NCBI RefSeq assembly: GCF_007997035.1
Contig: NZ_VOSS01000033.1
Span: forward strand, 1-64,000
Direction of reading: 5' to 3'
Length of the DNA stretch: 64,000 bases
DNA from: Ralstonia sp. TCR112
Lineage (GTDB): Bacteria > Pseudomonadota > Gammaproteobacteria > Burkholderiales > Burkholderiaceae
Position numbers and translations under genes: made by a program. This document shows, piece by piece, positions 57,153-64,000 of the stretch (its first letter is position 1; each line of letters starts with the position of its first letter). Below the pieces are notes generated by a model, which saw nothing but the letters and a program-made list of their open reading frames with translations, was not told where the DNA came from and did not search any database.

Positions 57153-60100
57153 ACTTTTCCGCCTGGGCGATCCGCAAGCCGATCCCGTCGATTCTGCTGT
57201 TCATCCTGATCACGGTGGCCGGGCTGGTGTCGTTCAAGATGCTGTCGATCCAGAACTTTCCGGACATCGACTTTCCTGCGGTTTCCGTGACGGCCAGCCT
57301 GCCGGGCGCCACGCCCACGCAGATGGAAACCGAGGTCACGCGCAAGATCGAAGACAGCATTGCGAGCATCGGCGCGATCAAGCACATCACGTCCACCATC
57401 AACGACGGCAGCTCGACCACGATGGTCGAGTTCCAGCTCGAGAAGGATGTGCAGGAAGCCGTGAACGACGTGCGCGATGCGGTCAGCCGCATCCGCGCGC
57501 AGTTGCCGTCCGACGTGCAGGAACCGGTTATCTCGCGCGTGACGTTCGCCAGCCTCCCTGTGCTGACGTACGCCGTGGAAGCGCCTGACATGGATGCGGA
57601 GGATCTGTCCTGGTTCGTCGACAACACGGTCAACAAGCGGCTGCTGTCGGTGCATGGCGTGGCCAAGGTGACACGCCAGGGCGGTGTGGACCGCGAAGTG
57701 CGCGTGCAGCTTGACCCCGTGCGCCTGCAGGCGTTGAACGTGTCGGCGGCGGATATCAGCGCGCAAGTGCGCGGCATGCAGCAGGAAGCGCCGGGTGGGC
57801 GCGGCAACATCGGCGGGCAGGAGCAGGCCGTGCGCACGCTCGGCACGGTGAAGAGCGCGCGCGAACTGGCGCAGATGGACATCCCGTTGTCCGACGGCCG
57901 GCGCATTCGCCTGTCGGATGTGGCCGACGTGCGCGATACCGCGGCTGAGCCACGCCAGATGGCACTGTTCGACGGCAAGGCTGTCGTGAGCTTCCAGGTG
58001 TTCCGCTCGCGCGGCGCAAGCGAAATCTCGGTGGCCAAGGGCGTGCGCGAAGCGCTGGCCGCGCTGCAGGCCGAGCGGCCCAACGTGCATGTGACCGAGG
58101 TCTACAACATGGTCAAGCCGGTGTCCGATGCGTACACCGCGTCGATGCACGCGCTATACGAGGGCGCCATCCTGGCGGTGATCGTCGTGTGGCTGTTCCT
58201 GCGCGATTGGCGGGCCACGTTCGTGTCGGCCGTGGCGTTGCCGTTGTCGATCATCCCGACCTTCGCGGCCATGCAGTTGCTCGACTTCACGCTCAACGGC
58301 ATCACGCTGCTGGCGCTCACGCTGGTGGTCGGGATTCTTGTCGACGACGCCATCGTCGAGGTAGAGAACATCGTGCGCCACCTGCGCAATGGCAAGAAGC
58401 CGCTGGAGGCTGCCATGGAAGCGGCGCAGGAGATTGGCCTGGCCGTGGTGGCGACATCGCTCACGCTGGTGGCGGTGTTTCTGCCGACGGCCTTCATGGG
58501 CGGTATCTCGGGCAAGTTCTTCAAGCAGTTCGGATGGACGGCGTCGCTGGCGGTGCTGGCCTCGCTGCTGGTGGCGCGGCTGCTCACGCCCATGATGGCC
58601 GCGTACATGCTCAAGCCGCAGGACGAGCCCAACCGCGACAGCTGGATCATGACGCGCTATCTGCAGGCGGCACGCTGGTGTCTCGTCCACCCGTGGAAGA
58701 CGGGCGGCATGGCGGCGGCGTTCTTCGTTGTGTCGGTCGCCATCATTGGGCTGATTCCCGCAACGTTCCTGCCGCCCGAAGACTGGGCGCAATTGCAGAT
58801 GACGGTGGAAAGCCCGCCCGGCAGCACCATCGCGCAAACGCGCGACAACACCGAGCGCGTGCGCAAGATCGTGATGCAGCACAAGGAAGTCCGTCACGTC
58901 TATACGGCCATCGGTTCGGGCGTGATGGCCGGCGTGCCGGGCTCCAGCGGCGGCGAGGTGCGCAACGGCACGCTCACGATCTCGCTGACTGACCGGCATG
59001 ATCGGCACGTCAAGCAGCAGGACGTCCAGCGCCAGTTGCGCGAAATGCTCGAAGGCGTGCCGGGCGTGCGAATCTCGTTTGGCGCGGTGGGCTCCGGCGA
59101 GCAACTCCAGGTGGTGCTGACTGGCGATGACCCCGCTACGCTTCAACAGGCCGCGCGCGATGTGATGCGCGATCTGCGTACCGTGCCGGGGCTCGGTGCG
59201 GTCACGTCGTCGGCGAGCCTGCTGCGGCCCGAGATCGTCATCCGCCCCGACTTTGCGCGCGCGGCACAGCAAGGCGTGACCGCCGCGGCGATTGGCCAGG
59301 CCGTGCGCGTGGCCACCGCAGGCGACTACGACGTCAACCTGCCGAAGCTGAACCTGCCCGAGCGGCAGGTGTACATCCGCGTTGAACTCGATCCGAAGGC
59401 ACGCAACCAGATCGACACGATCCGCCAGTTGCGCGTGCCGGGCCGCAACGGCGCGGTGCCGCTGGAGAATATCGCCGATATTTCCATCGGCAGCGGCCCC
59501 GCGCAGATCGACCGGTATGACCGCAGCCGCAACGTCACCATCAGCGTCGGGCTGGAAGGGCGCGCGCTGGGCGACACCAACATGGCGGTGGAGGCGCTGC
59601 CGTCCATCAAGAACTTGCCGCCGGGCGTGCGCCGCATTGCCTCGGGCGATGTGGAGGGCATGCAGGAGCTGTTCAGCAGTTTCTTCCTCGCCATGTTTGC
59701 CGGCGTGCTGTGCGTGTATGCGGTGCTGGTGCTGCTGTTCCACGACTTCACGCAGCCGGTGACGATTCTGGCGGCGCTGCCGCTGTCGGTGGGCGGAGCG
59801 TTCGGGCTCTTGGCGCTGTTCGGTTTCAGCTTGTCGTTGCCGGCGTTGATCGGCTTGCTGATGCTGATGGGCATCGTCACCAAGAACTCGATCCTGCTGG
59901 TCGAATACGCCATCGTTGCGCGGCGCGATCTCGGCATGTCGCGCACCGAGGCGATCATCGACGCGTGCCACAAGCGCGCCCGCCCCATCGTCATGACCAC
60001 GGTGGCCATGACGGCCGGCATGGTGCCGATGGCGCTCGGCTTAGAAGGCGATGCCGGCTTCCGCGCACCGATGGCCGTGGCGGTGATCGGCGGTCTGCTG

Positions 60101-60244
60101 ACGTCCACGCTGCTGAGCCTGCTCGTGGTGCCGGTGGTGTTCGAGAAGGTCGACGACTTCAAGGAGTGGGCCCTGCGCAAGTTCCGAGGCGTGCGCCATC
60201 ACGGGCACCGCGCCGAGGCCGCGTCGGAGCACGGTCCGCGCTAG
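57149..60244 (+). CDS. RND efflux transporter (MdtC/HAE1-like), second system
   Basis: The 1031-residue inner-membrane pump has the usual twelve membrane segments and two large periplasmic loops. It shows the proton-relay motif GILVDDAIVEVEN in TM4 and MGIVTKNSILLVEYA in TM10. It starts MNFSAWAIRKPIPSILLFIL, unlike the AcrB-type pump at 18940-22091, so the two belong to different branches. It overlaps the adaptor gene and is intact. Confidence 0.93.
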   Translation: MNFSAWAIRKPIPSILLFILITVAGLVSFKMLSIQNFPDIDFPAVSVTASLPGATPTQMETEVTRKIEDSIASIGAIKHITSTINDGSSTTMVEFQLEKDVQEAVNDVRDAVSRIRAQLPSDVQEPVISRVTFASLPVLTYAVEAPDMDAEDLSWFVDNTVNKRLLSVHGVAKVTRQGGVDREVRVQLDPVRLQALNVSAADISAQVRGMQQEAPGGRGNIGGQEQAVRTLGTVKSARELAQMDIPLSDGRRIRLSDVADVRDTAAEPRQMALFDGKAVVSFQVFRSRGASEISVAKGVREALAALQAERPNVHVTEVYNMVKPVSDAYTASMHALYEGAILAVIVVWLFLRDWRATFVSAVALPLSIIPTFAAMQLLDFTLNGITLLALTLVVGILVDDAIVEVENIVRHLRNGKKPLEAAMEAAQEIGLAVVATSLTLVAVFLPTAFMGGISGKFFKQFGWTASLAVLASLLVARLLTPMMAAYMLKPQDEPNRDSWIMTRYLQAARWCLVHPWKTGGMAAAFFVVSVAIIGLIPATFLPPEDWAQLQMTVESPPGSTIAQTRDNTERVRKIVMQHKEVRHVYTAIGSGVMAGVPGSSGGEVRNGTLTISLTDRHDRHVKQQDVQRQLREMLEGVPGVRISFGAVGSGEQLQVVLTGDDPATLQQAARDVMRDLRTVPGLGAVTSSASLLRPEIVIRPDFARAAQQGVTAAAIGQAVRVATAGDYDVNLPKLNLPERQVYIRVELDPKARNQIDTIRQLRVPGRNGAVPLENIADISIGSGPAQIDRYDRSRNVTISVGLEGRALGDTNMAVEALPSIKNLPPGVRRIASGDVEGMQELFSSFFLAMFAGVLCVYAVLVLLFHDFTQPVTILAALPLSVGGAFGLLALFGFSLSLPALIGLLMLMGIVTKNSILLVEYAIVARRDLGMSRTEAIIDACHKRARPIVMTTVAMTAGMVPMALGLEGDAGFRAPMAVAVIGGLLTSTLLSLLVVPVVFEKVDDFKEWALRKFRGVRHHGHRAEAASEHGPR

Positions 60245-60292
60245 GTGTAGCATCGGGCGGTCTGCCAACGTACCGCGCTGCGGAGACCGCCC

Positions 60293-61063
60293 ATGCCCGA
60301 TGCTGTGCTCTTCCAGACCGATGGCCCGGTCTGCACCATCCTGCTCAACCGGCCCGAATGCCGCAACGCGGTGGACGGGCCGACTGCTGCCGCGCTGCTC
60401 AATGCGTTCGAGCGTTTCGAAGCCAATGACGCGCTGCGCGTTGCCGTGCTTGGCGGCACCGGTGGCCACTTCTGTGCCGGCGCCGACTTGACGGCCGTTG
60501 GCGATCCTTCCAGACGCAATCATCTCGATCCTGACGGCGGCATGCACGGCCCGATGGGCCCTTCGCGCATGGCGCTGTCCAAGCCGCTCATCGCCGCGGT
60601 AAGCGGCTATGCCGTGGCGGGCGGGCTGGAACTTGCGCTGTTGGCCGACCTGCGCGTCATGGAGCGCGACGCCGTATTCGGCGTGTTCTGCCGGCGCTGG
60701 GGTGTGCCGCTCATCGACGGCGGTACGGTGCGCTTGCCGCGCATCATCGGCATGGGCCGAGCGTTGGACATGATTCTGACCGGCCGCGCTGTTTCCGCTG
60801 ACGAGGCGCTCGCCATGGGGCTTGCCAGTCGTGTGGTCGGCCCCGGTGAGTCGCTTGCCGCGGCGCAGAAGCTTGCCCGAGACATCGCCGCCTTCCCGCA
60901 GCAATGCATGCTGGCCGATCGGGCGTCGGCGTATGCGCAGTGGGATTTGCCGTTGGCGGCAGCGCTGCAGCAGGAAGGTGCGCGCGGCACGCCGATGGTG
61001 TTTGCCGAAGGGGTGGAGGGCGCCGCGCGATTTGCAGGTGGTGCTGGCCGGCATGGCCAATAA
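60293..61063 (+). CDS. Crotonase/enoyl-CoA hydratase-family protein
   Basis: The 256-residue protein has the crotonase fold with the oxyanion-hole segment GGHFCAGADLTAV and the GGLELAL helix carrying one catalytic Glu. The second catalytic Glu of rat crotonase aligns with Cys in FGVFCRRWGVPLIDGGT, so simple hydratase activity is doubtful; a dehydratase, isomerase or hydrolase reaction is possible. It begins 48 bases after the RND gene in the same direction. Confidence 0.85.
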   Translation: MPDAVLFQTDGPVCTILLNRPECRNAVDGPTAAALLNAFERFEANDALRVAVLGGTGGHFCAGADLTAVGDPSRRNHLDPDGGMHGPMGPSRMALSKPLIAAVSGYAVAGGLELALLADLRVMERDAVFGVFCRRWGVPLIDGGTVRLPRIIGMGRALDMILTGRAVSADEALAMGLASRVVGPGESLAAAQKLARDIAAFPQQCMLADRASAYAQWDLPLAAALQQEGARGTPMVFAEGVEGAARFAGGAGRHGQ

Positions 61064-61447
61064 CCGAATCGCTCGCCGAGCAGGTTTTGCCCTTTAAAAA
61101 GTCAACCCGAAATCCGAGGGGGCTTTGAGTTGACCGATTGCTGCCTTCATCCACCGCGTCAGCCGTTACAATTCGCGCTTTGCTGAGAATAATGGACGCA
61201 ATGACGTCCAGATAATGCAAGGGTGAGGTGGGAGTTTCGTCGCGGCATACAGCGTTGCCAACGCTGTCGGCGCGCGCATCCGCGATGGGTTTGCCTCTCG
61301 CGCGGAGCGGTGCGGCCGATCCAAATTTCCTCTGTTTTCGAATCAAGCGCGGGCCATCCCGTGCCGATAGTGCCTGTGCGCTTCGCGTGAGTGCTCGAAA
61401 TAATATTTTAGAAAATCAGATTTAAGAATTTTTAAGGGAGAAGTCGA
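61064..61447. other. Intergenic region ahead of the lipoprotein operon
   Basis: About 384 bases precede the CsgG gene. A GTCAAC/GTTGAC inverted repeat lies near 61101-61134 and a TACAAT box at 61167-61172, but no firm promoter can be assigned. The last 60 bases before the ribosome site are AT-rich, as in many leaders. Confidence 0.4.
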
Positions 61448-62131
61448 ATGAAGCAAACCTCGAAATTGATGATTGCCGGCGCCGCAGCGGTGGCACTCGG
61501 CATGCTCGGCGGGTGCGCGACCGAATCGTCGCAGGCGCTGCCGGTTGCCAAGGTGGAAAGCGCGAGCCGCCCATACGCCGGCGTGCGGGCCCCGATTGCG
61601 GTAGGCAAATTCGATAACCGCTCGGCGTACATGCGCGGCGTGTTCTCGGATGGCGTGGACCGCTTGGGCGGCCAGGCCAAGACCATCCTGATCACGCATC
61701 TGCAGCAGACGAACCGCTTCTCGGTGCTCGACCGCGACAACATGGCCGAGATCAAGCAGGAAGCCGCCATCAAGAACACCGCGCAGAAACTCAAGGGCGC
61801 CGACTACGTCATCACCGGCGACGTGACCGAGTTCGGCCGCAAGGAAACCGGCGATCAGCAACTGTTCGGCATCCTCGGCCGCGGCAAGGAGCAGGTGGCC
61901 TACGCCAAGGTCGCGCTGAACGTGGTGAACATCTCGACGTCGGAAGTCGTGTATTCGGTGGGCGGCGCGGGCGAGTACAAGCTGTCGAACCGTGAAGTGA
62001 TCGGCTTTGGCGGAACGGCCAGCTACGACTCGACGCTCAACGGCAAGGTGCTGGACCTGGCCATGCGCGAGGCGGTGAACAACCTAGTCAACGGCATCGA
62101 AAGCGGTGCCTGGAAGCCGGGCGCGCAATAA
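61448..62131 (+). CDS. CsgG/HfaB-family lipoprotein
   Basis: The 227-residue lipoprotein has a signal peptide ending in LGGC (lipobox) and a CsgG-like domain with VGKFDNRSAYMRGVF, LDRDNMAEIKQEA, and ADYVITGDVTEFGRK. CsgG forms outer-membrane secretion pores for curli, but this shorter relative lacks curli genes nearby. It is the first gene of a three-lipoprotein set; GGGAGAAG precedes ATG 61448. Confidence 0.88.
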   Translation: MKQTSKLMIAGAAAVALGMLGGCATESSQALPVAKVESASRPYAGVRAPIAVGKFDNRSAYMRGVFSDGVDRLGGQAKTILITHLQQTNRFSVLDRDNMAEIKQEAAIKNTAQKLKGADYVITGDVTEFGRKETGDQQLFGILGRGKEQVAYAKVALNVVNISTSEVVYSVGGAGEYKLSNREVIGFGGTASYDSTLNGKVLDLAMREAVNNLVNGIESGAWKPGAQ

Positions 62132-62180
62132 GCTCAGGCGCAGTCAAAACAAAAACACGAAATAAGGGGTAACAACAGTC

Positions 62181-62546
62181 ATGAGCAAGGTGTTTGCGAT
62201 GTGGCGCGTGGCGGCCGGTGTGGCCGTCGGGAGTGCAATGCTGGCCGGTTGCGCTGGTCCGAAGCCGCTGTACCAGTGGGAAGGCTACCAACCGCAGGTG
62301 TATCAGTACTTCAAGGGTGAAGCGAAGGAAGCTCAGGTGGCTGAGCTGGAGCGCGGCCTGGAGAAGATCAAGGCGACGAATGGCGCCGTGCCGCCGGGCT
62401 ATCACGCCCAGCTGGGCATGCTGTATTCGGGCCTGGGCAAGGACGACCAGATGGTCCAGGAGTTCAATACCGAGAAGGCACTGTTTCCGGAATCGGCGAC
62501 GTACATCGATTTCCTGATGAAGAACGTGAAGAAGGGGACCAACTGA
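62181..62546 (+). CDS. DUF4810-family lipoprotein
   Basis: The 121-residue protein has a signal peptide ending in LAGCAG and a short domain with YQWEGYQPQVYQYFKG and GYHAQLGMLYSGLGK, as in DUF4810. It always seems to accompany the CsgG and DUF799 partners. The stop overlaps the start of the next gene by one base (TGATG), supporting an operon. Confidence 0.87.
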   Translation: MSKVFAMWRVAAGVAVGSAMLAGCAGPKPLYQWEGYQPQVYQYFKGEAKEAQVAELERGLEKIKATNGAVPPGYHAQLGMLYSGLGKDDQMVQEFNTEKALFPESATYIDFLMKNVKKGTN

Positions 62547-63208
62547 TGGCAAAGCGCTTTCTGAAACTGTTTGCCGCGGCCAGCGTGGTGACCCTGATGG
62601 CGGGTTGTGCTGTGCCAACCAAGAACGTCGACTATGCAGCTTTCAAGGCCAGCAAGCCGCGTTCGATCGTGGTGCTGCCGCCGCTGAATGAATCGCCCGA
62701 CGTGGGCGCCACCTACGGCATGCTGTCGCAAGTGACGGTGCCGCTGGCAGAGGCGGGTTATTACGTACTGCCGGTCGCGCTGGTGGATGAAACGTTCCGC
62801 CAGAACGGCCTGAACACCGCAGGTGACATCCACGGCGTGCCGGTGGCCAAGCTGCATGACATCTTCGGTGCAGATGCGGCGCTGTACATCACGGTCACGC
62901 AGTACGGCAGCAAGTACATGGTGGTGAGCAGTGCCACCGTCGTGTCGGCCGATGCCAAGCTGGTCGACCTGAAGAGCGGGCAGACGCTCTGGACCGGGCA
63001 CGCCAGCGCGTCCAACAACGAAGGCGGAAACAACTCCGGCGGCGGCCTGATCGGCATGCTGGTGTCGGCGGCCGTCAACCAGATCATCGCCAACGTGACC
63101 GACCAGGGCTACAAGGTGGCCGGTACGACCAGCGCGCGTCTGCTGTCGGCCGGGCAACCGGGCGGACTGCTGTATGGTCCGCGCTCGCCGAAGTACGGTA
63201 CGGACTAA
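62546..63208 (+). CDS. DUF799-family (GNA1162-like) lipoprotein
   Basis: The 220-residue protein has a lipobox (LMAGC) and the DUF799 segments SIVVLPPLNESPDVGATYG and GADAALYITVTQYGS. The family includes meningococcal antigen GNA1162, an outer-membrane lipoprotein with a fold like TolB/FlgT domains. It likely forms a complex with the CsgG-like and DUF4810 partners at the outer membrane. Confidence 0.87.
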   Translation: MAKRFLKLFAAASVVTLMAGCAVPTKNVDYAAFKASKPRSIVVLPPLNESPDVGATYGMLSQVTVPLAEAGYYVLPVALVDETFRQNGLNTAGDIHGVPVAKLHDIFGADAALYITVTQYGSKYMVVSSATVVSADAKLVDLKSGQTLWTGHASASNNEGGNNSGGGLIGMLVSAAVNQIIANVTDQGYKVAGTTSARLLSAGQPGGLLYGPRSPKYGTD

Positions 63209-63227
63209 GCTGCCGTCTGCCGCAAGA

Positions 63228-63263
63228 AAAAACGCCAACCAGCGCAAGCCGGTTGGCGTTTTT
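63228..63263. terminator. Bidirectional intrinsic terminator between the lipoprotein operon and metE
   Basis: AACGCCAACC (63231-63240) pairs perfectly with GGTTGGCGTT (63251-63260). A run of A lies before the stem and a run of T after it, so it can terminate both the lipoprotein operon and metE, which converge here. Confidence 0.88.
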
Positions 63264-63281
63264 ATTTGGTGCTATCGACTT

Positions 63282-64000
63282 TTAAGCCGTCGCACCTTCG
63301 CGCTGCGTAGCCTTGCTGCCCGCATGCAGCGCATTGGCATGCTTGGCGCGCAAGCGGCGCGTGGCTTCCACCATGCCTTGCAGTGCCGCTTCCACTTCCG
63401 GCCAGCCGCGCGTCTTCAGGCCGCAGTCGGGGTTGACCCACAGGCGTTGCACGGGCACGACCTGCGCGGCCTTGTCGAGCAACGCTTCCATTTCTTCCAC
63501 ACGCGGCACGCGCGGCGAATGGATGTCGTACACGCCCGGCCCAATCTCGTTCGGGTACGCAAACTCCCCAAACGCGTCCAGCAGTTCCATGTTCGAGCGC
63601 GAGGTCTCGATCGTGATCACGTCGGCGTCCATCGATGCGATGGCCGGCAGGATGTCGTTGAACTCCGAATAGCACATGTGCGTGTGGATCTGCGTGTCGT
63701 TACGCACGCCGGAGGCCGACACACGGAATGCACGCGCCGCCCATTCCAGGTAGCCCGGCACATCGGCGGCGCGCAACGGCAGGCCTTCGCGGAAAGCCGG
63801 CTCGTCGATCTGGATGGCGGCAATGCCGGCGGCTTCCAGATCGCACACTTCGTCGCGCAAGGCCAGGGCGATCTGCAGTGCGGTCTGCTCGCGCGGCTGG
63901 TCGTCGCGCACGAACGACCACTGCAGCATCGTCACAGGGCCGGTCAGCATGCCCTTCATCGGCTTGGTGGTCAGGCTTTGTGCGTACTTGGACCACTCGA
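63282..64000 (-). CDS. metE: Cobalamin-independent methionine synthase, C-terminal part (runs off the right edge)
   Basis: The visible part of about 239 residues is the C-terminal catalytic domain of MetE, which transfers the methyl group from methyltetrahydropteroyl-triglutamate to homocysteine. The zinc ligands are visible in THMCYSEF (His and Cys), in the Glu of ETSRSN, and in [11 protein letters not shown] (Cys). The frame is open to 64000, so the true start lies outside the window. It ends convergent with the lipoprotein operon, with a shared terminator. Confidence 0.93.
   Translation of the reverse strand, partial: EWSKYAQSLTTKPMKGMLTGPVTMLQWSFVRDDQPREQTALQIALALRDEVCDLEAAGIAAIQIDEPAFREGLPLRAADVPGYLEWAARAFRVSASGVRNDTQIHTHMCYSEFNDILPAIASMDADVITIETSRSNMELLDAFGEFAYPNEIGPGVYDIHSPRVPRVEEMEALLDKAAQVVPVQRLWVNPDCGLKTRGWPEVEAALQGMVEATRRLRAKHANALHAGSKATQREGATA

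Noticed and set aside
1-64000. CRISPR arrays, tRNA, rRNA, transposases
   Set aside because: None was seen; regularly spaced repeats, RNA-like clover folds and transposase motifs are absent.

Overview
The window looks like chromosomal or megaplasmid DNA of a high-GC betaproteobacterium, most likely Ralstonia or a close Burkholderiaceae relative. This rests on GC-rich codon use, a Gram-negative trimeric porin, a YddG exporter, a DUF3309 peptide, two NodT/RND efflux systems and a CsgG/DUF4810/DUF799 lipoprotein set. The species cannot be fixed from the sequence alone. I see no rRNA, tRNA, CRISPR array or intact insertion sequence.

Layout. 1-5357 (minus): a giant protein built from two tandem homologous units, running off the left edge. 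5771-6457: a YitT-family membrane protein. 6576-15406: a lipid or alcohol oxidation cluster. A VirS-like AraC regulator is divergent from a GMC oxidoreductase, a Baeyer-Villiger-type monooxygenase fused to an HSL-family esterase, a TetR regulator, an alpha/beta hydrolase and two SDRs; the set recalls the mycobacterial virS/mymA locus. 15787-15996: a truncated fumarylacetoacetate-hydrolase-family remnant. 16021-23299 (minus): an AcrAB-OprM-type pump operon with its TetR repressor and a second TetR. 24164-32309: plant cell-wall glycosidases (GH74 xyloglucanase, GH95 fucosidase) around a LuxR-type regulator and two tiny proteins. 32901-40616: an IclR regulator, then a visibly lower-GC catabolic island (two SDRs, SMP-30 lactonase, MFS transporter, BKACE enzyme) with a divergent AraC regulator. 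40996-46006: LysR, DapA-family lyase, MFS transporter and porin. 46310-50647: DHA2 drug exporter with MarR, then CorA, Tag and an FMN reductase. 50670-54298: CynX-type MFS, a DUF2520 protein, YddG and DUF3309. 54443-60244: a second NodT-MFP-RND operon. 60293-63208: a crotonase and three lipoproteins. 63282-end (minus): the C-terminal part of MetE.

How the genes work together. The AraC-to-SDR cluster could oxidise alcohols and ketones to esters and then hydrolyse the esters. GH74 and GH95 could together take apart fucosylated xyloglucan, which suggests plant association. In the 34-39 kb island, lactone opening, oxidation to a beta-keto acid and BKACE cleavage form a plausible pathway. Two efflux operons and two MFS exporters point to strong drug and solvent export.

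Data quality. Six genes carry seven frameshifts. Every one can be explained as loss of a single G (coding strand) from a short G run, and each of the five complete genes then has a length divisible by three. This looks more like homopolymer under-calling than gene decay, so these genes may be intact in the living organism.
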